This document shows, in pieces, positions 17,449 through 24,996 of a stretch of 64,000 bases of DNA. The stretch is from CAVUCH01 sp963763095 (GTDB taxonomy: Bacteria; Acidobacteriota; Vicinamibacteria; Vicinamibacterales; JAENWD01). The position numbers and the translations under genes are program-made. Within the stretch, counting starts at the first letter, position 1, and each line of letters begins with the position of its first letter. The stretch is taken from contig CAVXNR010000009.1 in assembly GCA_963763095.1 (NCBI GenBank), forward strand, positions 1 through 64,000, read 5' to 3'. The notes beneath the pieces were generated by a model. That model ran no database searches and was not told the DNA's origin. It worked only from the letters and a program-made list of their open reading frames with translations.

Positions 17449-18348
17449 TCAGTAGAGCACTTGTGCTTCGCCGTTGCTGGCGGCGAGCGCGTCGAACAGT
17501 TTGACGATCTGATCGCGCCGGGCCAACAAGGGGACGATTTCCGCGGCGGTCAGATACGGCTTCGTCGCTGCCGCCACCTGTTCGGCGGTGAGTGCGCGGA
17601 GCTTCGAGAGCAGCTCGCGATCACACTTCTTCAGATCCTTGTTCGAGAGAAGCGACTTGTTGTGCCGGAAGGCCCGGGTGAAATCGATCATCCACAGCTT
17701 CCACTCCTCGTCGATGAGGAGGTTTCCGACGTTGCGATCCGTGTCCGCCACGAGCTGCATGAAGACGCGCATCCGATACATCTGCTCATTCCACGCCGCC
17801 GCGTTGGGCACGGGCACTTTGTTCTTGAGCCGGTCGCCCTCGTCCATCTTGGCGTCGACCCACCACGCGAGCGCCCCCTTCTGCCCGCGCCACTCGCGCT
17901 CCACGTGCACCGGCATCATGTGGTCCAGACCCACGAGCTCCGCGACCTTGTATGCCGCCAGGCTGAACTTGTACGAATCGACGAAGTCGAGCTCGACCCG
18001 GCCACTCTCGAATCGCTCGATATTCTTGTGCTCGTCGACGGTTGAGAAAGCCGCGTCGTGCGTGAGGATGCCGTCGCTGAGCGTGACGCGCATGGGCCGC
18101 GTGACCCCCTTGACGGTGCCCTTGCCCTTGATGATGGGCGCGGTCTCGAGGAAGTGCCTGATCTGATCCCGGGAGAACGCCGGCGCGGCGATCTGGGCAG
18201 CGGATGCCGCTGGCGGCGGTGCCTCTTGTTCGCCGCGTGCGCGGACGGGCAGCAGCGCGAGCACGAGACCCAGACTCGCGAGGACCATCCCGGTCGGCCG
18301 CCCCGTCCTGCGCCAACGCCTCGGCACGGCAGTGATCTGTTGTGACAT
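17449..18348 (-). CDS. Exported atypical kinase-like protein (PI3K/HipA-type fold)
   Basis: 299 residues with an N-terminal hydrophobic export segment (about 20-37). The pattern resembles the PI3/4-kinase and HipA superfamily: a possible nucleotide loop IKGKGTVKGVTRP near 75, the helix AAYKVAELVGLDHMMPVHV near 130, then WRGQKGALAWWVD, a catalytic-like DTDRNVGNLLID near 200-211 and a metal-binding-like MIDFTRAF near 218-225. These match the DRHxxN and DFG elements of that fold with changes. Whether it is active, and on what, is unknown; a periplasmic or secreted kinase would need ATP outside the cytoplasm, as in FAM20-like proteins. The fold assignment is inference from motif order. Confidence 0.6.
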   Translation of the reverse strand: MSQQITAVPRRWRRTGRPTGMVLASLGLVLALLPVRARGEQEAPPPAASAAQIAAPAFSRDQIRHFLETAPIIKGKGTVKGVTRPMRVTLSDGILTHDAAFSTVDEHKNIERFESGRVELDFVDSYKFSLAAYKVAELVGLDHMMPVHVEREWRGQKGALAWWVDAKMDEGDRLKNKVPVPNAAAWNEQMYRMRVFMQLVADTDRNVGNLLIDEEWKLWMIDFTRAFRHNKSLLSNKDLKKCDRELLSKLRALTAEQVAAATKPYLTAAEIVPLLARRDQIVKLFDALAASNGEAQVLY

Positions 18349-18616
18349 GTGGGTAGCGCTCGAAAACGAGCTGGAGCATACGCCCAGCCCTTCCTCAAGT
18401 CAACGGGAGCCGACAACACGCGTTTGTCAAAGCCGACGCGCGTGGCCGGCAGGCGGTGCTAATCGCGGCGTCCTGGCACGTGCGGGGGCTGGCCGGCCAG
18501 AGACCCCCCGAACAGCAAGGCCGCCGTGCCTACGTACCTGGTGGCGAGCTATGTTGCGATGTCCTGGTGCCAGGCGGCGGAGAGCTGATGGTGTCGCTCG
18601 CGCCGTGAGTCGGGGG
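18349..18616. other. Intergenic region, nothing recognised
   Basis: 268 bp between two minus-strand genes. It is GC-rich, with no hairpin plus T-run and no recognisable RNA. It should hold the promoter of the kinase-like gene starting at 18348. Confidence 0.35.
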
Positions 18617-19711
18617 TCAGCTGGCTTCACGCAGCTCCGACTGCTGCTCCAGCACTGTCGAAGCAGCGGCGGTCTCGGCGGGTGGCTGGTGTACCTGCCG
18701 CACCATCTCGATGAGCGCGAGGGTGATCGCAACCACGACAGGGCCGAGCACCAGGCCCAGCACGCCGAACACCTCGAGGCCGCCCAGCACCGCAAAGAAG
18801 ATCAGCAGTTCGTGCAGCCGCGTGCGGTGTCCCACCAGCTTGGGTGAGAGGAAGTTATCGATCGACCCGATGACCAGGATCCCCCACCCCACCAGGACCG
18901 CGGCCTTGGTGTAATCGCCCGTCAATGCCAGGTACAGTGCGGCCGGAACCCACACGAGAAACGATCCCGCCATCGGGATCATCGACAGGAAGAACATCAC
19001 GACGCCCCAGAGCAGCGGCGACGGCAAGCCCAGGAACCAGAAGATCAGGGTGCCCAACGTGCCCTGGATTGCGGAGATGACGAGCACACCGTAAATCGTG
19101 GCTGCCACCACCTCACGCGTCCGCACCGTGATTTCCTGTTCGTGGATGCGTTCGAGCGGCAGCATGTCGTAGACGGCGTGGCGCAGCCGATCGCCGTCGC
19201 GGAACAGGTAGAACATCGAGAAGACGACCAGCGCGGTCTGCACGACGGCCCCGACTACGCCTCCCACGACGACGAGGGTGCTGCTCGCAAGTGCCGCGCC
19301 CCAGAGCTGCATGCGCTCGGCGACAAACCTCCGCGCCGCCTCGCGATCAACGTCGACGTACTGCCCCACGCGGTCGAGCAGCCACCCAAGCAGGGGCGTG
19401 CCACCATGCGAGAACAGCTGCGTGTCACCTTGCAGCTTCGCGGCCGCGCCACTGAGCTCGTGCACCACCGCGATCGTCAGCAGGGTCACGGGAACGAGGA
19501 TGAGCACCAGGACGAGTAGAGTGGACACGGCGGCAGCCGCCGTGGCGCTCCGCAGGCGCGCCCGGATACGGCGGTGCATCGGGTAGAACACCACAGCGAG
19601 CACCGACGCCCACAGCAGAACGTTTACGAACGGCTGGAGCATGAGCCAGCACAGGTAGAGGGACGCGGCGAGGGCGACGCCCAGGGTGATCAGACCAGTC
19701 ATGCAGCCCAC
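18617..19711 (-). CDS. AI-2E family transporter (PerM/UPF0118)
   Basis: A 364-residue polytopic inner-membrane protein with about seven to eight membrane spans, two N-terminal and the rest after residue 135. It carries the family's typical blocks: LLWASVLAVVFYPMHRRI near residue 30, GVVMFFLSMIPMAGSFLVWVPAALYLALTGDY, then GSIDNFLSPKLVGHRTRLHELLIFFAVLGGLEVFGVLGLVLGP (split here by position, not by gap). Members export small molecules or exchange sodium and protons; the substrate here is open. The start at ATG 19711 faces a small zinc-ribbon gene on the other strand. Confidence 0.88.
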   Translation of the reverse strand: MGCMTGLITLGVALAASLYLCWLMLQPFVNVLLWASVLAVVFYPMHRRIRARLRSATAAAAVSTLLVLVLILVPVTLLTIAVVHELSGAAAKLQGDTQLFSHGGTPLLGWLLDRVGQYVDVDREAARRFVAERMQLWGAALASSTLVVVGGVVGAVVQTALVVFSMFYLFRDGDRLRHAVYDMLPLERIHEQEITVRTREVVAATIYGVLVISAIQGTLGTLIFWFLGLPSPLLWGVVMFFLSMIPMAGSFLVWVPAALYLALTGDYTKAAVLVGWGILVIGSIDNFLSPKLVGHRTRLHELLIFFAVLGGLEVFGVLGLVLGPVVVAITLALIEMVRQVHQPPAETAAASTVLEQQSELREAS

Positions 19712-19783
19712 TTTGCCAGATTTGTGGCCGCGCGCGTAGCCGCAGGTCTATACTCAGCAGTACCCAGCGCGTCGTGCCCTTCT

Positions 19784-19978
19784 GTGACCACACAAACCGC
19801 GCCTGACCAGCGCCCGCCACGTTCGCACACGCCCTGCCCGAGTTGTGGGGCGAATCACACCGAGGTGACCGGGCATGGAGTCGCGCTCGTCTACCTGCGA
19901 TGCGGCAGCTGCGGACACACCTGGGAGACCGCCGAGCGTCGCCAGACGGCCAAGCGCATTGGCCCGTCCTGGTGGTGA
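19784..19978 (+). CDS. Zinc-ribbon microprotein
   Basis: A 64-residue frame starting at GTG 19784, 72 bp from the divergent AI-2E gene. It contains CPSCGANHTEVTG and RCGSCGHTWE, a CxxC-x16-CxxC zinc ribbon like those of small RNA- or DNA-binding proteins. The ribbon is the only support for it being a real gene; no clear ribosome-binding site is visible. It could be a regulator or simply a structural zinc protein. Confidence 0.45.
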   Translation: MTTQTAPDQRPPRSHTPCPSCGANHTEVTGHGVALVYLRCGSCGHTWETAERRQTAKRIGPSWW

Positions 19979-20089
19979 GTCCCCGGGAGCCGAGCAACCG
20001 CGCAGAAGTTTTGGCCGTTGTCGGGGCCAGGCAGGCCGGACTGGCGCAGACCGCCCACCGCAGGTCGTCGCCGGTGCCCGTCGCGGGGG

Positions 20090-20815
20090 TCAGTCGGTGA
20101 AGCGGTAGCCCAGTCCCACCAGCGTCTCTATTTGCCGGCCGGCGGGCCCGAGCTTCGTGCGGAGCCGGCCGACGTGCACGTCCACCGAGCGCGTCTCCAC
20201 GTCGCGATCGTAGCCCCAGACACGTTCGAGCAGTCGATCGCGTGACAGCACCCGATTCCTGTTTTCGACGAGATGACGGAGCAGTTCGAACTCCCGCCGC
20301 GTGAGCCGAACGGGTTTGCCCTCGACGCTCACCGACACGGCGTCGAAGTCCGCCGTCAGCTGGGCGCCACGATAAGTGGTGCCGGGGCCGGGGCCCGCGT
20401 GTGATGCACCACGACGAAGGACGGCGCGGACACGGGCGGCCAACTCACGCACGCTGAACGGCTTCGTGACGTAATCGTCGGCGCCCAGGTCGAGACCCGC
20501 CACGCGGTCGACCTCATTCGTTGTCGCCGACAGGATGATGATGGGCACGTGGGCGGAATGCGGCCGCGCGCGCAGGATGCGGCACACGTCGAGACCGCTC
20601 AACACAGGCAGGTTCAGGTCCAGGATTACGACGTCCGGCAGCGTCTCGGTCACCGCCCGCAAGGCCGCATCGCCGCTGCCGACGATATCGGCCTGCGTGC
20701 TGCGGTCGCGCTCGAGCGTGTGCTTGATCAGGCACGCGATATCCAGTTCGTCCTCGACCACGAGCACACGCGTCTTCCGCGGCGTTCCACCGTCCGCGCT
20801 ATCCACCCCACCCAT
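20090..20815 (-). CDS. OmpR/PhoB-family response regulator
   Basis: 241 residues. The receiver domain starts near residue 17 (VLVVEDELD), with phospho-acceptor Asp66 in VVILDLNLPV and Lys in VTKPFSVREL. The winged-helix DNA-binding domain covers the last 100 residues (LTRREFELLRHLVENRNRVLSRDRLLERVWGYD, then VDVHVGRLRTKL and GLGYRF, listed as separate blocks). It is an orphan: no histidine kinase gene adjoins it. It begins with a 14-residue polar extension before the receiver. Confidence 0.9.
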   Translation of the reverse strand: MGGVDSADGGTPRKTRVLVVEDELDIACLIKHTLERDRSTQADIVGSGDAALRAVTETLPDVVILDLNLPVLSGLDVCRILRARPHSAHVPIIILSATTNEVDRVAGLDLGADDYVTKPFSVRELAARVRAVLRRGASHAGPGPGTTYRGAQLTADFDAVSVSVEGKPVRLTRREFELLRHLVENRNRVLSRDRLLERVWGYDRDVETRSVDVHVGRLRTKLGPAGRQIETLVGLGYRFTD

Positions 20816-20909
20816 TCGTCCATCCAGGATAGCGGCCGGCCGTTTCGCTCTCGTGACAGGTTCGTAAATTGTGCGTTACGCGGCCGCGGCAGTGGTATGC
20901 CGCTCCGGC

Positions 20910-22307
20910 CTAATCGATCGTGAAGATCAGGCCGTTCGGCGGCACCCCACTCATGGTGGCCAACCGCGCCACGACGTCCGCCACCGCGGCCGGATCACGA
21001 CCGGCCAGCATCAGCACTCGACTCTTCGTCTTGTAGCCGGTCACGAAGGCGAAGCCGCGATGGGTGGTGAACGTGTCCAGCAGCGGCACCAGGCCGGCGT
21101 ACTGCCGGGCTTCGCCGTAGTCGAGCAGCAGCACCCCGCTCAATTCCCCGAAAGTTTCCCATTCGAGCTGTGTGTCCACGGTGAACCTGGGGCTGAACGC
21201 CTTCCGAAACCGCTGCGCTGCCGACTGCAACGGGCCACTCGCGATGAGCGCGGTGGACGATAGTGCGAACTGCAGCGTATCGACATCCCGCCCGAGAACT
21301 TCGCGGGCGTGGCGGAGATAGCCGGCGACGAAGCCGTCGGAGATGGTCTTGCCATTCGCCATCGCAGCCGCCATGAGCGGGACAGCCGCGTGTCCGAGCC
21401 TGGGGATGTAGGCATCCCGATAATCGCCGGGTTCAGACCACGGCTCGTCATCGGCCATCTCCTGAACGGCTGTGGCGACCGCCTCGTTGAGAAACGTGTA
21501 AAACGAGGGCGCCAACGTGTCGGCCGAATCGACGAACTGCTGCATGACGTGCCGATGCACCTCCACGGGCGCCGAGTCGTAGAACGCGTGGGTCAGTTCG
21601 TGCATTCCGATGGACACGACCATTTCCCCGACGTCGGCACGCGGCTCTTTGAGGTTGTCAGGCGGCACCAGCTCCATGAAGAAGTGGTTGCGCACCGCCG
21701 TGCCGGTCGCCCGGTCGTTCGACACGTCCGGGCTGGGCACGACGTGCATGAAGACGTCCGTGACGTCAGGGGACGCGTGCACGAAGGCTGCGGCGCGACG
21801 CGCGAGATCCTTGCGCGCCGGCGTCAGCGCGCGCTCGACATCGCCAACCGATCGGACGCGAGCGCGTCCGACCCGTTGCCACCACGGATGCAAGCGCCGC
21901 TGAAAGTGCGACAGAGCGGAGGCGAGCACCCGCGCATCGGCGGCGGGCACCACGCTGCCGGCGCGCGCCCGGAAGCCGCGGGCGGAATCCGCGTCAAGGG
22001 CCGTGGCGATGATGAGCTGCCGGAAGCGCAGGCTCGGATAGTAGGAGAAGTAATTTGGCAGCAAGGGAGCGGCTGTGTTCGCAGGCGCGCGCCGCTCGCC
22101 ATCCGCCACAATCGCCTTCCAGCGGGCGAGTTCCCTCTCGTCTGCCGGAGTCCAGTGCAGTTCGTCCTTCCAGAGGCGCTGGTACTTCTCCGTGGTGCAG
22201 GAGATCTGCTCTGCGAGGCACGCAACGTTGTAGACGACGTTTGCAAACTCACCAGCGTCGGCATGGAACACGAGCGGCGCAGCCAGGAGTGCAGCGGCAA
22301 GGATCAT
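20910..22307 (-). CDS. Secreted HExxH putative metallopeptidase, unknown family
   Basis: 465 residues with a signal peptide (MILAAALLAAPLVFHADA). Near residue 234 it has MHELTHAFYD, a perfect HExxH zinc motif with bulky flanks, followed about 35 residues later by LNEAVATAVQEM, whose Glu is well placed as third ligand of a gluzincin. The N-terminal third is helical, with paired Cys (CLAEQISC). I do not recognise a named peptidase family. It stands alone, followed at 22308 by the gene-poor stretch. Confidence 0.65.
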   Translation of the reverse strand: MILAAALLAAPLVFHADAGEFANVVYNVACLAEQISCTTEKYQRLWKDELHWTPADERELARWKAIVADGERRAPANTAAPLLPNYFSYYPSLRFRQLIIATALDADSARGFRARAGSVVPAADARVLASALSHFQRRLHPWWQRVGRARVRSVGDVERALTPARKDLARRAAAFVHASPDVTDVFMHVVPSPDVSNDRATGTAVRNHFFMELVPPDNLKEPRADVGEMVVSIGMHELTHAFYDSAPVEVHRHVMQQFVDSADTLAPSFYTFLNEAVATAVQEMADDEPWSEPGDYRDAYIPRLGHAAVPLMAAAMANGKTISDGFVAGYLRHAREVLGRDVDTLQFALSSTALIASGPLQSAAQRFRKAFSPRFTVDTQLEWETFGELSGVLLLDYGEARQYAGLVPLLDTFTTHRGFAFVTGYKTKSRVLMLAGRDPAAVADVVARLATMSGVPPNGLIFTID

Positions 22308-22530
22308 AGCGGTCGTAGTTTACACAAGCGAATGGCGATGCCGTTGGCGCAGAACGGATCGCGAAGCCGCACCACCGCGCACGATTCCACGCGTGACGAT
22401 CCACACGACCACCACCGTCGCGGCTCAACAGGTTTGCTGAGCGCCTGCGCGTTACCAGTTGTGTCGAACGGCCGGGCGGGGCAGCTAATCCAGGTGCGTG
22501 GCGGGGTCAGTGTGCAGCATGCAAAGCAGG
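22308..22530. other. Start of gene-poor region, nothing recognised
   Basis: About 220 bp upstream of the metallopeptidase start. No coding frame of plausible composition and no clear promoter were seen. It leads into the hairpin-rich segment at 22531. Confidence 0.35.
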
Positions 22531-22756
22531 GACGGGATTGGCCTGGAGGAAGGCCAACCCCGTCACCGCCCGCGGCGTAATGGGCTGGGGCATCAGTGAG
22601 GTGTATCGGTCAGAGTCACGTTACCCCGTAGGCCCCAGCGCTGACACCCAACGCTGGTGACCCATCTCTGTGCAACGCCCGTGTCCGTGGAAGGTGCGGA
22701 GCTCGACTTCGTAGCCGGACAAGGGCTCGGTGGTTCTGTGTAACGTTCGAGCCTAC
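22531..22756 (+). ncRNA. Candidate structured RNA (several nested stems)
   Basis: A non-coding stretch with strong secondary structure. A 13-bp stem with one mismatch pairs 22531-22544 with 22551-22564 around a GGAGGA loop. An outer helix GTAGGC (22628-22633) / GCCTAC (22751-22756) encloses a hairpin CCAGCG (22635-22640) / CGCTGG (22652-22657) and a 9-of-10 stem, GCCCGTGTCC (22677-22686) / GGACAAGGGC (22717-22726). The strand is not determined. It could be a ncRNA, a group II intron relic or an IS-associated RNA; no reverse transcriptase or transposase is adjacent. Confidence 0.3.
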
Positions 22757-23048
22757 TGCCCCGGAGGAAGGAGAAGCGTGAGCTGGGAGCAATGAGGGAA
22801 CCGCCGGTACTACACACGGTCGTCCGCGTATCGGTCGCGTCCGCCGAGAATACGTGGGCGGCGGACTGGCGGGCGAAGCCGCGCACCTAACCCACGTGGC
22901 CCTTCCCGTTCAGCATCGTGTATATCGCGTCGAGCCCCGACGCATTCTGATCGTCGCTGTCGCGCACGGCCGGCGTCGGCCGGAATATTGGAAGTCCGGC
23001 TGTAGGCGCCTGGCTGGCGGCAAAGTGCCGGGACTGAAATGACAAGCC
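22757..23048. other. Non-coding stretch next to the integron-like cassette
   Basis: About 290 bp without a convincing gene. It contains an imperfect inverted pair ACGTGGG (near 22852) / CCCACGT (near 22893) and a half-copy of the GCCGGGACTGAA motif near 23027. Confidence 0.35.
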
Positions 23049-23148
23049 GTCCAACAAACCGCATCACAGGCGACGGCGTGCGCCGCCACCATGGGTAGCA
23101 AGGTCACGAATCGTGCTGGCGGGGAGTGCCTGATTCGGAGCGTTGGGC
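23049..23148 (-). other. attC-like integron recombination site
   Basis: Plus-strand ends GTCCAAC (23049-23055) and GTTGGGC (23142-23148) fit the attC core sites RYYYAAC and GTTRRRY and are 6/7 complementary. Just inside them, CCGcATCAcaGGC (from 23059) pairs with the complement of GCCTGATTCGG (23128-23138), like the L boxes with unpaired bases in one arm. At 100 bp it has a normal attC length. Read on the minus strand it follows the antitoxin/toxin genes, the usual gene-then-attC order of a cassette. A matching GTTGGGC core lies at 23501-23507 (minus), 42 bp before the antitoxin start. Confidence 0.5.
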
Positions 23149-23235
23149 GGACCGATCAACGTGCGACGAGGTCACGAGGACGGCGAGCGATATCCGGAGG
23201 TACGCAACGACGTTGGTGTCGATGACCGCCTTCAC
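23104..23235 (-). pseudogene. Stump of a VapC-type PIN toxin
   Basis: GTG at 23235 overlaps the antitoxin stop (GTGA), the usual coupling in VapBC operons. The first 13 codons read VKAVIDTNVVAYL, the canonical PIN-domain start with the first active-site Asp. After that the sequence is unrelated and stops at 23104, inside the attC-like site. The other acidic residues and about 110 residues of a normal toxin are missing, so no nuclease can be made. Confidence 0.65.
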
Positions 23236-23459
23236 GGTCGTCCGAAGGCCATCCAGGCATCGATCTCGGCGGCCGTTGGCCGACGGGTCTGGGCCTGCCA
23301 GCCGGCTTCGATCTGGTCGAGGACCGCCCGCCGCTCAGCCACGTACGCTTGCAGGAGGTCTCGTACTTCCTGCTCCATGGATCGGTTGTGACGCTTGGCC
23401 AGCGCCTTCAGTGACTGCACGACCTTCGCTGGCACATTGCGCACCGTGATCGTTGGCAT
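23232..23459 (-). CDS. FitA/VapB-type ribbon-helix-helix antitoxin
   Basis: 75 residues. The N-terminus MPTITVRNVPAKVVQSLKALAKRHNRSMEQEVRDLL (blocks read separately) is the Arc-like ribbon-helix-helix DNA-binding fold typical of FitA antitoxins: beta strand TITVRNVP, helix, then the N-R-S-M-E-Q turn and second helix. The C-terminal half would wrap the toxin. Such antitoxins neutralise a PIN-domain RNase and repress their own operon. Here the toxin gene survives only as its first 13 codons, so the antitoxin is orphaned. The gene lies in a segment bounded by attC-like core sites. Confidence 0.8.
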   Translation of the reverse strand: MPTITVRNVPAKVVQSLKALAKRHNRSMEQEVRDLLQAYVAERRAVLDQIEAGWQAQTRRPTAAEIDAWMAFGRP

Positions 23460-23674
23460 CTCGGGCTCCTTGCTGGCATCATGCTAGCGTCGAACAGGCC
23501 GCCCAACAACCGCCTGCAGCCGACGGCGGTCGCTGCGATCCTGAGCCGCCGCGCGGGTACGCTGTGTTTCGCGACCTCCATGCCCGGCACAATGTGCCAC
23601 TCGCTCCCGGTGCCCGTCCCGCCTATCATCGTTGGCGTGGCGAACGCGTCTCCGCCCTTTTGGAGGACTCACAG

Positions 23675-24763
23675 ATGCATCGGGAATTCGTGCCTCTTGC
23701 GCTTGCCGCGGCAGCGGTGACGATGCTGGCCTCCGTTGGCGGCGAGCGAACGATGGCCGCCGGGCAGCGGAATGCGCCCGCCGATTCCGCGAAGTTCCTG
23801 ACGCAGCCGCTCGTGGAGGAGATCTACACGGCCGATCCGTCCGCGCACGCCTTCGGCACACGGCTGTACTTGTACGCCTCGCACGATATCGAGGCCGGCG
23901 TGCCTCAGGACGACCTCGGCAGCCATTTCGCCATGCGCGACTATCGCGTGCTGTCGATGGAGACCGTCGGCGGCCCGGTGACGGTGCACGGCGTGGCGCT
24001 CGACATCAAGGGCGTGCCGTGGGCCGGCCGGCAGATGTGGGCGCCCGATGCGGCCGAGAAAGACGGCAAGGACTTCTTCTACTTCCCGGCCAAGGATAAG
24101 CAGGACGTCTTCAGGATCGGCGTGGCAGTCTCGAACTCACCCACAGGCCCGTTCACGGCGGAGCCGCACGCGATCGAAGGCGCCTACAGCATCGACCCCG
24201 CCGTGTTCATCGACGACGACCGCAAGTCTTACATGTACTTCGGCGGCATCTGGGGCGGACAGTTGCAGCGATGGGCGACTGGGAGCTACGTCGCAAAGGA
24301 CACGTATCCCGGGGATGATCAGCCGGCGCTCACGCCCAAGATCGCTCGCATGAAGGATGACATGCTCGGGTTTGCCGAGACGCCGCGCAACGTGGTGATA
24401 CTCGATGAGCACGGGAAGCCCCTCACGGCCGCTGACAACGAGCGACGGTTCTTCGAGGGATCGTGGATGCACAGGTACGGTGGCACGTACTACTTCTGGT
24501 ACTCGACCGGCGACACCCACTCCATCGTCTACGCGACCGGTGACTCGCCGTACGGGCCATTCACGTACCGCGGAAAGGTCCTGGAACCGGTGCTCGGTTG
24601 GACGACGCACCACTCGATCGTGGAGTTCAAGGGGAAGTGGTACCTCTTCTATCACGACTCCCAGCTCTCGGGTGGCAAGACGCACCTGCGAAACGTGAAG
24701 GTCGTGGAGTTGAAGTACCGGCCGAACGGGTCGATCGAAACGATTGACGCCTACAAGGACTGA
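23675..24763 (+). CDS. Secreted glycoside hydrolase family 43-like protein
   Basis: A 362-residue exported enzyme with a five-bladed beta-propeller fold. ATG 23675 is preceded by TGGAGGA and begins a signal peptide (LALAAAAVTMLASVGG). Propeller repeats seen include YTADPSAHAFGTRLYLYASHD (first blade with the catalytic-base-like Asp), MWAPDAAEKDGKDFFYFPA, YSIDPAVFIDDDRKSYMYFGG, EGSWMHRYGGTYYFWYS (catalytic-acid Glu candidate) and HHSIVEFKGKWYLFYHD. GH43 enzymes are mainly arabinofuranosidases and xylosidases. The frame is open upstream to 23453, but that part runs through the antitoxin region and is not protein-like. Confidence 0.85.
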   Translation: MHREFVPLALAAAAVTMLASVGGERTMAAGQRNAPADSAKFLTQPLVEEIYTADPSAHAFGTRLYLYASHDIEAGVPQDDLGSHFAMRDYRVLSMETVGGPVTVHGVALDIKGVPWAGRQMWAPDAAEKDGKDFFYFPAKDKQDVFRIGVAVSNSPTGPFTAEPHAIEGAYSIDPAVFIDDDRKSYMYFGGIWGGQLQRWATGSYVAKDTYPGDDQPALTPKIARMKDDMLGFAETPRNVVILDEHGKPLTAADNERRFFEGSWMHRYGGTYYFWYSTGDTHSIVYATGDSPYGPFTYRGKVLEPVLGWTTHHSIVEFKGKWYLFYHDSQLSGGKTHLRNVKVVELKYRPNGSIETIDAYKD

Positions 24764-24996
24764 CTGGACACTACAGGCTGCGGCGTCAGTCGCGCCTCCA
24801 TGACGTCCTCGCCGCGTTCGAGGCGCCAGAGGTGGACGGCGGCTTCTGACCTGTTCCAGGGCGCCGATCCGCCCTAATCACGGCATCGGCCGTTTCACCT
24901 TTCACCATTTCCCCAAAGCCGGCACCGCTCCCACGCGGCCGCCGTCGTGCTCTGTGTCGAGCCGGGTATCGGCGCGCGATTTGCTGGCCGTCCACT
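24764..24996. other. Intergenic region, nothing recognised
   Basis: 233 bp after the GH43 gene. It has a weak inverted pair CGCCTC (near 24796) / GAGGCG (near 24820) that could act as a terminator stem without a T-run; nothing else stands out. Confidence 0.35.

Noticed and set aside
22600..22810. Group II intron 5' end
   Set aside because: The region looks structured and the start GTGTATCGG is suggestive, but there is no domain V, no reverse transcriptase and no 3' end, so only a generic structured-RNA candidate is reported.
23501..23636. Second complete attC site starting at GCCCAAC 23501
   Set aside because: The only candidate partner, GTTGGCG near 23635, breaks the GTTRRRY rule and the inner arms do not pair. 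Only a single core is supported.
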